A stretch of DNA of 24,977 nucleotides from an uncultured Flavobacteriaceae bacterium (GTDB taxonomy: Bacteria; Bacteroidota; Bacteroidia; Flavobacteriales; Flavobacteriaceae): positions 1 to 24,977 of the forward strand of contig CALJVK010000030.1 in the NCBI GenBank assembly GCA_937773465.1, read 5' to 3'. Position 1 is the stretch's first letter. The number at the start of each line of letters is the position of its first letter. The position numbers and the translations under genes are program-made. The notes under the pieces are model-generated. The model worked only from the letters and a program-made list of their open reading frames with translations. It was not told where the DNA came from and made no database searches. Shown here piece by piece: positions 7,437 to 16,193 of the stretch.

Positions 7437-9113
7437 ATGTTAGTAAAAATAAGTAAAAATAAAATAAATGTTCAAGGAGGTGAATCTAATAAATTAGATA
7501 ATGGGGATGAATTAATTTTGTTTCGTTCTCCTAACCACCCTTATAAAAAAAATGAGAATTTTAAATTAAATAATAATTTTAAAGAATATGCTTCTCAATT
7601 TAAACATGATTCATTTATTTATATTGATAATAAAAAAGAAGTTGTTAGATTTTTAAGAGATTGGCCTGGAAATATTCCTGTATTTTATTATTATTCTCAA
7701 AAGAAAGAAGAGCTTATTATTTCTGATAATATACATATTCTAGCAGATACTGTTGGTAATACTAAACCTTCAAAACATGGTTTAAAATTATTTATTACAG
7801 ATAGAAAACATTTTCATTCCTATACTATATATGATGAAATTTTTCTATTACATCCGGGATTGTATATAGAGTTAGATAAAAAAACTTTTAAAATAACGAA
7901 TAATTGGTGGTATAAACCATTTAAAAATATCACTATAACAAATAAGGAAATTGCAAAAAAAAATTATTTAGACACTTTAGATGCAACTATACTAAGACTA
8001 GTTCCAAAAGACAAACCTGCCGCTCTAATGTTTTCAGGAGGTAGCGATTCTACTCTCTTACTTGATAGAATGGTAAAACTTGGTTATAATAAAATTGATT
8101 TATTTACTATTTGTGTTAATGGAGAAACTATTCAACATAAATATGCCAACGAAAAAGCAAAAATATTTAATATGGAAGTAATTCCCATTTTTGCAGATAA
8201 AGAAAATATCTTTGAAGGCTGGAAAGAATTGTTTAAGTTATGTTATCACTACTTATCAGATCTAAGAATTGATGGAATTTTTTCTCCATCCGTTCAAGTT
8301 ATCAAAAAAATTAAAGAATATTATAATGGAGAGCCTTCAAGCTTAGTTTGGGGTTCTCAATATGCTATAGCTTCACCTATGATATCTACCAAAGCCATAT
8401 TTTTTAAGTTTTATCCTATCTTTATTTTAATCAAGTTTACTAAACATTTGAAATTTATAAAAAAAAGATCTTACAAATTTGCATTGAATCATTTACGAAG
8501 TGCTATGCTTCAGGAGAATTTAATGTCTAAAGAAAGTCTTTTAGCATTTAAAGATTTATACCTAACCAGTTTCGATGAAATAAATAGCCCAGACCAACTA
8601 ATAAACCTCTTTTTATCTACTGATTATAATCATCTTAAACACTGGTGGATGGACTGGCGTAATAAAGTTAGTTCTAATTTCTATAAAAATTCCGTAAATG
8701 TATTCCCATTTCATGATAGAGAGTTTCAAGAAAGTACAATGTCTTATTCATTAAAAGTTCGTATTGGTGGTTTTAGAAATTTATTTAAAATGCCAAATTC
8801 ATTTAAGAATCTTTTCTTTTCACTATTTGATAGTAATATTCCTGTTTCAAGCATTAAGAGAGGAAACCATGCTACATTACCAGAGTATTTTTCATTATTC
8901 AAAAATGAAAATTTTTATAACTTTCTTACCCAGCAACTAAATCAAAAGCATAATATTAAATTAGTTGAGTTTCTGGTTAAAGAACTAGATATTTATATCC
9001 CATCTTCTTACAACGATTTACTAAAACTTAATACTATAGAAGTTGAAAAATTAACTGGAATTATTTTTTTAGCGACTCGACTAAAAGAAGATGATGTGTC
9101 TTTTGAAAATTAA
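7437..9113 (+). CDS. Asparagine-synthase-like amidotransferase, glutaminase Cys missing
   Basis: This 558-residue protein has an N-terminal Ntn-type domain resembling GATase II (about 1-160) and an asparagine-synthetase ATP-pyrophosphatase domain. The PP-loop FSGGSDSTLL has Ser200 to Ser205. Active AsnB needs Cys at position 2 after Met removal; here the protein begins MLVKISKNK, so the glutaminase site is absent and free ammonia or a partner would be needed. Such paralogues in O-antigen clusters (for example WbtH of Francisella) amidate uronic acids, which would fit the amino-uronic dehydrogenase at the left edge. An alternative is an ATP-dependent ligase joining an amine to a sugar carboxylate. 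A basic, aromatic stretch around residues 320-350 is unusual for AsnB and may touch the membrane. Confidence 0.7.
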   Translation: MLVKISKNKINVQGGESNKLDNGDELILFRSPNHPYKKNENFKLNNNFKEYASQFKHDSFIYIDNKKEVVRFLRDWPGNIPVFYYYSQKKEELIISDNIHILADTVGNTKPSKHGLKLFITDRKHFHSYTIYDEIFLLHPGLYIELDKKTFKITNNWWYKPFKNITITNKEIAKKNYLDTLDATILRLVPKDKPAALMFSGGSDSTLLLDRMVKLGYNKIDLFTICVNGETIQHKYANEKAKIFNMEVIPIFADKENIFEGWKELFKLCYHYLSDLRIDGIFSPSVQVIKKIKEYYNGEPSSLVWGSQYAIASPMISTKAIFFKFYPIFILIKFTKHLKFIKKRSYKFALNHLRSAMLQENLMSKESLLAFKDLYLTSFDEINSPDQLINLFLSTDYNHLKHWWMDWRNKVSSNFYKNSVNVFPFHDREFQESTMSYSLKVRIGGFRNLFKMPNSFKNLFFSLFDSNIPVSSIKRGNHATLPEYFSLFKNENFYNFLTQQLNQKHNIKLVEFLVKELDIYIPSSYNDLLKLNTIEVEKLTGIIFLATRLKEDDVSFEN

Positions 9114-9167
9114 TAAAACTAAAAATATTCCAAAAATATCTTTAATTACTCATAAAAAATATATTAA

Positions 9168-10820
9168 ATGAAAGTTGGAATTCTAATTAAGAAATTTGAG
9201 GATTTAAAAAACTGGGAACTTAGAATAATTGATCAAATAATTAAAGATCCTGAACTTGAATTATCATTACTAATATTTGACGGAAGAATCTCTGAAAAAA
9301 AATCAAGTTCAATAAAAGATAAGTTAGTTCGAGCAAATAAAAATAAAAAACTCCTAAGCTCAATCATTTTTAAATTACAAATTTTACTTGAAAATAAACT
9401 TTTTAAGGGTCATGAAACGGTAAACAAAATAGATGTAATCAATTCTTTACAAGGAATAAAAAAAGTTTTTCTCAAACCAATTAAAAAGGGCTTTTTAGAT
9501 GTTTTCAACGAAAAAGATTCTGAAATAATTTCAAAATATGATTTAGATATCATTTTAAGACAAGAATTTAGTATAATTAGAGGTCCAATTCTCAAAGCAG
9601 CTAAGTTTGGTATTTGGTCCTTTCATCATGGAGACAATGCTGTTAACCGAGGTGGACCTCCTGGATTTTGGGAGATAATTCTTAATCAATCAACAGTCGG
9701 AGTAACTTTACAAAAATTAACCCCAGAGTTAGATGGAGGAATTGTAATTGATAAAGCTTTTTTTAATACAGATTGGTCTTATGTCAGATTGAACAGGACA
9801 GTTTTAGAATCCTCAGTTTCTCTTCTTTTCAAAAATATAAATAAGCTTAAAAATAATAATTTTTCTTTCAATAAATCTATGGTTTACTATAACCCTTTAT
9901 ATAGGAGCCCTAAATTGAAAATTATTGTATTATACTTATTTAAGTTTTATTATAAATTACTTAAAACATTTTTTCAAATAATAGATTATAAAATTTTTAG
10001 TAGAAGATACAATTGTTGGACCCTTTTTATAGGAAAAGGAAATTTTTTAGAGTCAACACTTTTCAGACTTAAGCCTGTTAAGCTCCCGAAAAATGAATTT
10101 TGGGCGGACCCTTTTATTTTAAACCATAACAATGAAAATTATATTTTTTTTGAAAATTATGATTATAAATTAAAAAAAGGAAAAATTTCATGTGGTATTA
10201 TTAGAAATAACACATTAATCAATATTAAGGATGCTATAGTTAAAGACTATCATCTATCTTTTCCTTATATTTTTAAAGAGAATGGAGAAATATATTTAAT
10301 GCCAGAATCAAATGCGAATAATCGATTAGAATTATACAAATGTTTAAGTTTCCCAGATAAGTGGGAGCTTCATTCCACCGCTTTTGAAGGTGAAAAAGTT
10401 GCTGATGCATTTTTTTATAATGATAGTAAAGCGCAAAAATGGCTTTTTGTTAATAAGCAAGTAGATTTAAATTCAATCATGAACAATGAATTGTACATTT
10501 ATAAAGTTGATAGTGTCGATTTAAAAAATATTGAACCACACAAAGAAAATCCTGTTATTATAAATTCTAAAACTGCAAGAAATGCTGGAAGTATATTTAA
10601 TTATAAAAATGAAATTTATCGTCCATCTCAGGCAAATATTGATGGCATCTATGGACGAGGCTTAAACATTAATAAAATCGAAAAATTGAATATAAACGAA
10701 TATATAGAATCAAAGACCATTACTGTTTATCCAAATTTTCATTATGGTTTAATTTCTACTCATCATTTAAATCAAAAAGACGGATTATTTGTAATAGATG
10801 CTGCCTTTAGAAAATTATAA
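9168..10820 (+). CDS. Formyltransferase domain fused to a GINT1-like beta-propeller
   Basis: This is a two-part protein of 550 residues. Residues about 1-235 carry a formyltransferase-like fold: WSFHHGDNAVNRGGPPGFWE (His153, His154) and LDGGIVIDK with Asp189. The canonical Asn-x-His-...-Asp set shows His and Asp, but the Asn position is Ser151. A basic hydrophobic linker (about 248-275) leads to a repeat region with FWADPF (311-316), YIFFENYDY, FPYIFKENGEIYLMPES and later YRPSQ. This resembles the propeller of plant glucosamine inositolphosphorylceramide transferase and GH43-type folds. The N-terminal part may add formyl from 10-formyl-THF to an amino sugar; the propeller may bind the glycan or act as a transferase. 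The fusion is clear, the reaction is not proved. Confidence 0.65.
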   Translation: MKVGILIKKFEDLKNWELRIIDQIIKDPELELSLLIFDGRISEKKSSSIKDKLVRANKNKKLLSSIIFKLQILLENKLFKGHETVNKIDVINSLQGIKKVFLKPIKKGFLDVFNEKDSEIISKYDLDIILRQEFSIIRGPILKAAKFGIWSFHHGDNAVNRGGPPGFWEIILNQSTVGVTLQKLTPELDGGIVIDKAFFNTDWSYVRLNRTVLESSVSLLFKNINKLKNNNFSFNKSMVYYNPLYRSPKLKIIVLYLFKFYYKLLKTFFQIIDYKIFSRRYNCWTLFIGKGNFLESTLFRLKPVKLPKNEFWADPFILNHNNENYIFFENYDYKLKKGKISCGIIRNNTLINIKDAIVKDYHLSFPYIFKENGEIYLMPESNANNRLELYKCLSFPDKWELHSTAFEGEKVADAFFYNDSKAQKWLFVNKQVDLNSIMNNELYIYKVDSVDLKNIEPHKENPVIINSKTARNAGSIFNYKNEIYRPSQANIDGIYGRGLNINKIEKLNINEYIESKTITVYPNFHYGLISTHHLNQKDGLFVIDAAFRKL

Positions 10821-10881
10821 CTTTTATGTTAAATAGATTATTAAAATTATTATTTAATTTTTGCTTTTTAAAGAATTACTA

Positions 10882-12417
10882 ATGAAATCTTACATTTCTA
10901 GTGTTATTTTCTCATCTGCACTTACTGGTTATTTACAGAAGGGAATACAGTTTATTGTGAGTATAGTATCTCTTCCTCTTATTATTAGTAGTCTTGGAAA
11001 GGAACAATATGGTATTTTAGTATTAATCGGTCAAACAGTTGGTTTTCTTGCAATGAGTGATATTGGAGTTTCTAACTCTGTTGGACGGTTTATTTCTAAG
11101 TATATTGTCCTAAATAAAAGCGAGAAAGTAAAAGAAGTTATTCATACGGCATTTTATTTGTTGTTAATAGCCGCAGTAATTATAACTTTAATTACTTTGT
11201 CATTTTTCAACTGGATTCCTAATTGGCTCAATATATCTGAAGAATATAGTGACATAGCTAAGCTTCTTTTTGTCATTAATGGCTTTTTCCTTGCGCTTAT
11301 GTTTCCAACACGAATAGGTCAGGGGATTCTCTCAGGAAAGCAGTTGTACTGGATAATTAATTTAGTTTCATCCGTTGCTGTAATTTTGCAACTTACTGGT
11401 GTTATTATTCTATCTCAACTAAACATTTTAGGCTTAATAGAATTAGCATTCCTTATGTTAGGTGTTAATCTTCTCAGTCAATTGATAATTATAGGTATTG
11501 CTTGGAGGGGTACACCTTCATTTACGTTCACTAAAATGCGTTTTTCAATTCTGATGGCTAAGAGAATCTTAAGTTTAGGTTCTAGCAGCTTTCTCATTTC
11601 GTTTAGTGGTATTTTGGTTTCACAAGGACTGATAATTGCATTGGGAGTATTAACTAATACAATAACAGCAGGTATTTTTGGGGTTGTAATGATGGTCATG
11701 ACCAATATTTCATTCTTATTAACCAAAATTACTCAGCCAATGGTTACCTTGTCAAGTGAATTAAGCGCTAAGAAAGAATATGAAAAGCTAAATAAATTAA
11801 TTCTTTTTTTGATGAGACTATCTTTAGTTATAAGTTTTCTGTTCTCTGTCTCACTTTTCTTTTACATTGAAGATTTATTAAAAATACTATTAACTGTTAA
11901 TTGGACTGATCAAGACTATATTGATGCTAGTTTGTCAATTATTATAATGAGTTTTGCTGTAACAATAGGTATACCGCAATTTGTTTCAAGAGCTGTGTTG
12001 TTAGGAGTTGGTATACATTGGAGGGCTAGTTTAGGTAAAACAATAGCCTCAGTAATTGCATTTGTAACAGGAGTTTTATTAATGTGGCTAAATTATGGTT
12101 TACTTGGAGCTTCCATTGGATGGTCTTTAATTTGGATTTTGCCAGGAATATTTTACTTTCCCATTCTTATTTCAAAATTCATGAAAATTAAGTTTATTGA
12201 AACATTTAAAGTTGTATACATTCCAGGAATTTTTATTGGTTTAATATTGTTTTTTATCGGGTTTATCTTAAAGGAATATCTAACCGAACCATCCTTGCTA
12301 AATATTTTAATAGGTGAAATTATTCTCGTTATAATAACTGTTATTTTGTTTTTATTATATCAAAAAAGGTTAACATCCAACATTAACTTTAAGGAACTAA
12401 TTTTCAAATCAAAATAG
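10882..12417 (+). CDS. wzx: Polysaccharide flippase (Wzx, MOP superfamily)
   Basis: This is a 511-residue, highly hydrophobic protein with about 12-14 membrane segments and short charged loops. It starts MKSYISSVIFSSALTGYLQK at ATG 10882; an in-frame TTG at 10861 is less likely. The first segments show the MOP pattern: SLPLIISSLGKEQYGILVLIG, then MSDIGVSNSVGRFISKY. It would move the lipid-linked repeat unit across the inner membrane. The polymerase at 14832 supports a Wzx/Wzy system rather than an ABC exporter. It sits between two beta-propeller genes. The 61 bases before it contain only AT-rich DNA. The family is sure on topology and N-terminal motif; the substrate cannot be read. Confidence 0.85.
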   Translation: MKSYISSVIFSSALTGYLQKGIQFIVSIVSLPLIISSLGKEQYGILVLIGQTVGFLAMSDIGVSNSVGRFISKYIVLNKSEKVKEVIHTAFYLLLIAAVIITLITLSFFNWIPNWLNISEEYSDIAKLLFVINGFFLALMFPTRIGQGILSGKQLYWIINLVSSVAVILQLTGVIILSQLNILGLIELAFLMLGVNLLSQLIIIGIAWRGTPSFTFTKMRFSILMAKRILSLGSSSFLISFSGILVSQGLIIALGVLTNTITAGIFGVVMMVMTNISFLLTKITQPMVTLSSELSAKKEYEKLNKLILFLMRLSLVISFLFSVSLFFYIEDLLKILLTVNWTDQDYIDASLSIIIMSFAVTIGIPQFVSRAVLLGVGIHWRASLGKTIASVIAFVTGVLLMWLNYGLLGASIGWSLIWILPGIFYFPILISKFMKIKFIETFKVVYIPGIFIGLILFFIGFILKEYLTEPSLLNILIGEIILVIITVILFLLYQKRLTSNINFKELIFKSK

Positions 12418-12422
12418 AGAAA

Positions 12423-13670
12423 ATGATTTTAAATATTATAAAAAAAATAGCTCGGAACGTTCCCTATTCAGAAATTATTTATTTAAACTTAAATAGATTA
12501 TTTAATGGAAAAATATTTTCTTATTCATCTATCGATAAGAAAAACATATCAATTACTAAATTTTCTGTAAAGCACCACCATATTTTCTTTGGATACTATG
12601 ATATTAACCCTTTTAATATAGATAATACAAAGATTTTAGCTATTAAAACTAGGAGCGACACAAAAAAAAGAGCTGAAATTGGTTTTTTTTCTTTGAATAA
12701 TCCTGACGATTTTTTCTCAATTTCATCAACTAAAAGTTGGTGTTGGCAACAAGGTGCTCGTTTGAGGTGGTTTGATGAAAATAATAAAAAGCTTATTTCA
12801 TACAATGATTTTAGAGATGGAAAATTTATTAATGTCATTAAAAATATTGAAAATGAAGATGATGAAAGAATAATTTCAGCTCCTCTTTATGATATTAGTT
12901 CTGATAGAAAAACAGGATTATCTTTAAATTTTTCACGTTTACAAAGACTTAGACCAGGTTATGGCTATAGTAACATTGAAGATTTGACATTAGAAAATGA
13001 ATGCCCTGATAATGATGGAATATATCAAGTAAATCTAAATTCTAATAAATCTAAATTGATAATTTCGTATTCAGATTTGCTTAAGGAATTTCCTCTAGAT
13101 CTAGATCAAGATAATACACATCACTATTTTAACCATTTATCTTTCAATCCTTCTGGAAATAAATTCCTTTTTTTTCACTTAATGCAACATGAAAATGGTA
13201 GAACTAATAGATTATTTGCATATAATATAAATTCAAAGAAGATTTTACTTTTGGAAGATGATCTTACAGTTTCACATTATACTTGGCGTGATGACAATAA
13301 TATACTAATTACTGCTGTCGATAAAAAAGTTAATAAAACTTATTATATTATATATAACACAGAAAAAAATAGTAAAAAAGTTTTGAATCATAAATACTTG
13401 AATAAAGATGGACATCCTACTTTTTTGAATGACAAATCAATTATTATTTCTGACACATATCCTGATATTAATAATAATCAGGATCTTTTTTATTATGATA
13501 TTGAAAAGAACAAATATTTTAAATTAGGTAGTTTTTATAAGCGATACAAGTATCAAGGAGAAACACGATGTGACCTACATCCAAGAATTAATAATGATTC
13601 TCATTACATATCATTTGATTCAACCCATCAAGGTTTAAGATCACAATACGTTTTAAAATTTAAAATATGA
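12423..13670 (+). CDS. Beta-propeller protein, oligogalacturonate-lyase/TolB-like fold
   Basis: A protein of 415 residues that I cannot name. There is no signal peptide; the N-terminal 40 residues are basic and amphipathic. Repeating beta blades are visible: HHHIFFGYYDINPFN (51-65), WCWQQGARLRWF, HYFNHLSFNPSGNKFLFFH, GHPTF, SDTYPD, and TRCDLHPRI before DSTHQGLRSQY. The spaced His residues in HHYFNH, GHPTF and DLHPR recall the metal site of oligogalacturonate lyase (PF14583-like propellers). If so, it might be a polysaccharide-modifying or eliminating enzyme, or a cytoplasmic transferase with a propeller fold. Five bases after wzx and a 4-base ATGA overlap with the next GT4 place it in the assembly core. 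Function open. Confidence 0.55.
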   Translation: MILNIIKKIARNVPYSEIIYLNLNRLFNGKIFSYSSIDKKNISITKFSVKHHHIFFGYYDINPFNIDNTKILAIKTRSDTKKRAEIGFFSLNNPDDFFSISSTKSWCWQQGARLRWFDENNKKLISYNDFRDGKFINVIKNIENEDDERIISAPLYDISSDRKTGLSLNFSRLQRLRPGYGYSNIEDLTLENECPDNDGIYQVNLNSNKSKLIISYSDLLKEFPLDLDQDNTHHYFNHLSFNPSGNKFLFFHLMQHENGRTNRLFAYNINSKKILLLEDDLTVSHYTWRDDNNILITAVDKKVNKTYYIIYNTEKNSKKVLNHKYLNKDGHPTFLNDKSIIISDTYPDINNNQDLFYYDIEKNKYFKLGSFYKRYKYQGETRCDLHPRINNDSHYISFDSTHQGLRSQYVLKFKI

Positions 13671-14845
13671 GAATATTATATATTCATGCACATCCTCTAC
13701 ATAATGAGATGGCCAATGCAGTGCAGGTTATCTCAATGTGTAAAGAATTTTCTAAAAATCATGATGTTTTTTTATTGTCGCCAAGTAGAGGGAAAAGCGA
13801 AAATGAAATTAATAGTATTTTGAAGCAGAGGTTTAATTTACCGAATTCTATTAAACTACTTTTTTTTAATGATGTTGTTAGTTCCAGAAGGATCTCTGAA
13901 TTAATAACTTATTTCAGTGTAAATACCTTTATAAAAAAAGTTAAACCAGATTTTTGTTTTGTAAGAAATTCTTCTTTTTTAAGAGGTTGTATTAGAAGTA
14001 AAACACCAACATTTTATGAAGTTCATAATAATATTTTACATCATCGTTGGAAGGCATTTGATTTTTTTTTAAGAAAAATGCTTATTTTATCTAGTAAAAG
14101 TCCTCACTTAATAAAGTTTATAACTATCAGTAATTCTTTAAAAGATTATTGGATAAGTCAAGATGTTCCAAAAACAAAAACATTAGTACTACACTCAGGA
14201 TTTAGTGCATTAGAATTTGAAAATCCTCATTCAAAATTAAAAGCTAGGATAATTACAAAATTACCAGATAAGGCTAAAATTGCATTATATACTGGAAGTT
14301 TATCAGCAGATCGTAAAATTGAAAATATATTATTTTTGGCTAAACAGAACATAGATGTACTATTTGTAATAATTGGTGGATCAGAAAAACAAAATTATTA
14401 TTATAAAAATTTATCTACTAAGCAAGATCTCTACAATATTAAATTCTTAGGTCATATTCCGCATAATATTATACCAAACTATTTGTTTTCGGCAGACATT
14501 TTATTAGCATTATGGTCACCCATGGTGCCTACAATTAATTTTTGCTCACCTTTAAAAGTATTTGAGTATATGGCTGCAGGAAGATTAATATTAGCTCATG
14601 GTTTTCCAACAATTAAAGAGGTTTTAATGGATAGTGTTAATGCATATATTGCAAATCCATTTGATTTAGATGATTTAAATAAAAAATTTAAGCAAGCTTT
14701 AAATGATCAAAATGCAAGTAAAATTTCAGACACAGCCAGAAAAGATGCTTTTGAAAAATATTCTTGGTCGGTTAGAACTGACAATATTATAAATGAACAT
14801 AAAAAATATAATATGTTAAAACTTAATTTTAATGCGAAAGATTAA
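13667..14845 (+). CDS. Glycosyltransferase family 4
   Basis: This 392-residue GT-B transferase begins MRILYIHAHPLHNEMANAVQ, an N-terminal domain start typical of GT4. The nucleotide-sugar domain shows ALYTGSLSADRKIE, FLGHIPHNIIPNYL and SPLKVFEYMAAGRLILA with Glu300, the second Glu of the usual EX7E motif; the first Glu position is Phe, as in many SPLK-type GT4 enzymes. It is a retaining cytoplasmic transferase adding one sugar to the lipid-linked repeat. It overlaps the upstream propeller gene by 4 bases and the downstream polymerase gene by 14, so the three are probably translated together. Donor and linkage are not readable. Confidence 0.82.
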   Translation: MRILYIHAHPLHNEMANAVQVISMCKEFSKNHDVFLLSPSRGKSENEINSILKQRFNLPNSIKLLFFNDVVSSRRISELITYFSVNTFIKKVKPDFCFVRNSSFLRGCIRSKTPTFYEVHNNILHHRWKAFDFFLRKMLILSSKSPHLIKFITISNSLKDYWISQDVPKTKTLVLHSGFSALEFENPHSKLKARIITKLPDKAKIALYTGSLSADRKIENILFLAKQNIDVLFVIIGGSEKQNYYYKNLSTKQDLYNIKFLGHIPHNIIPNYLFSADILLALWSPMVPTINFCSPLKVFEYMAAGRLILAHGFPTIKEVLMDSVNAYIANPFDLDDLNKKFKQALNDQNASKISDTARKDAFEKYSWSVRTDNIINEHKKYNMLKLNFNAKD

Positions 14846-16157
14846 TACGTTTTTAATAATTATAATTATAATTTTAGCTTTTACTGAAGGTGCAATATCT
14901 CTAATTGGCCCTTCAGAGTCCTCAATTAGAACATTAAGAGAAGTCTTAATCATTTTATTATTCTCTTTAAGTTTTTTGAAGAACACATTCTATTATAGTG
15001 ATTCATACAGTACTGCAAAAAAATATTGGTATTATGGTTTAGGATCTATTGCCTTACTTTTCTTCTTAGCAATTGCTTCTATGTTTTATAATGATACATC
15101 TGGTATAGAGTTTTTTTTGTTTTTCCTAAGAGTTTTACCACCTTTTTTATTCTTTTGGTCAACTCTTAAAATTAACTTTAATTTAGACAGAGTGATATTT
15201 ACTCTCAAGATTATGGTTCTTCTTCAAATTCCCGCGGTTATAATCAAATATTTTATTATTGGTATCTCCGAGTCAGGAGGAATCGGTATGATGTCAATTC
15301 ATGCAGGAAGTTTATCTACAATTTTTCCATTATTTGTAATTTCATATATTTTTTCTTTATATCTATCCAGGAAAAATAAAAAATATATAATTTTAATTTT
15401 TCTTTTTTTATTGTTTGGCTTAATTGGAGGTAAAAGAGCATTAATAGTATATACACCAGTATTATTATTCTTCATATTGTTTATTTACAATAAAGGATTT
15501 AAATTAAATTTTAAAAGTTCACTAGTGAAGCAGTTTTTTGGATTATTAATATTAGGATTTGTTACCTTTTATTTTATTGCTAGGTTTAATCCTAACTTAA
15601 ATCCGGAAGAGGAAATAGGAGGTTCATTTGATATCGAACACATAATTAATATTTCTACTGCATATAACACAGCAACTTATGAGGTTGGTTTTAGTCGTGT
15701 AGATGCACCACAAGTTTTGTATTCTTTTTTAACTAAAAATGGTGGTAATTTACTAATGCTTATAGGTGTTGGTCCAGGGGATATTATTCAATCTTCTTTA
15801 AATGACAAGTATCCAGGAGTAGAAAATGATAGACAGTTACTTATGTATAAGTATGGTTTAGGATATGGCTTAAGAGTGGGTGTATTGTGGGTAGCATTAC
15901 AAGTGGGTATAATAGGGGCATTAATTTATAGTTTATTTTTCTTCAAAATTTTGAGAAGAATATTTAAAATATTAAAAACATCAAATAATTCAGTTACAAA
16001 AGAATATTGTTTAGGCTTTATAGGTATGGGATTTGTTTTTCTATTAGATTTTTTCACATACTCTGCGACTTTTTTTTATAGTGGAGCAATTTCAATTTCA
16101 TTTTTTTTAATCGCAGTTATTATTTTTAAAAGGTTTTCAAAAGAAATTAATTATTAA
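14832..16157 (+). CDS. wzy: O-antigen/polysaccharide polymerase (Wzy)
   Basis: This 441-residue membrane protein begins MRKINTFLIIIIIILAF and has roughly 10-12 hydrophobic segments. Its large hydrophilic loop spans about residues 250-345 and contains FDIEHIINISTAYNT, GFSRVDAPQ and VGPGDIIQ. A late large periplasmic loop in an otherwise hydrophobic protein is the Wzy/WaaL hallmark, and the position beside wzx and GT4 genes in a repeat-unit cluster favours Wzy over a ligase. It would join repeat units at the periplasmic face. Wzy proteins diverge strongly, so this assignment rests on topology and context. The 14-base overlap with the GT4 gene at 13667 supports co-translation. Confidence 0.78.
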   Translation: MRKINTFLIIIIIILAFTEGAISLIGPSESSIRTLREVLIILLFSLSFLKNTFYYSDSYSTAKKYWYYGLGSIALLFFLAIASMFYNDTSGIEFFLFFLRVLPPFLFFWSTLKINFNLDRVIFTLKIMVLLQIPAVIIKYFIIGISESGGIGMMSIHAGSLSTIFPLFVISYIFSLYLSRKNKKYIILIFLFLLFGLIGGKRALIVYTPVLLFFILFIYNKGFKLNFKSSLVKQFFGLLILGFVTFYFIARFNPNLNPEEEIGGSFDIEHIINISTAYNTATYEVGFSRVDAPQVLYSFLTKNGGNLLMLIGVGPGDIIQSSLNDKYPGVENDRQLLMYKYGLGYGLRVGVLWVALQVGIIGALIYSLFFFKILRRIFKILKTSNNSVTKEYCLGFIGMGFVFLLDFFTYSATFFYSGAISISFFLIAVIIFKRFSKEINY

Positions 16158-16193
16158 ACATATATTCAAAATAATAATATAAATTTTTATCAA

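Noticed and set aside
7437..9113. PseA/WbpG-type amidotransferase for acetamidino groups
   Set aside because: The PP-loop domain and N-terminal region follow the asparagine synthetase layout (about 560 residues) rather than the shorter single-domain WbpG/PseA layout of about 380 residues.
10829..10862. Possible terminator before wzx: TTAAATA and TATTTAA arms followed by a T run
   Set aside because: The arms are only A/T, the loop is 15 bases, and the surrounding DNA is so AT-rich that such pairs are expected by chance. It would also cut the operon in its middle.
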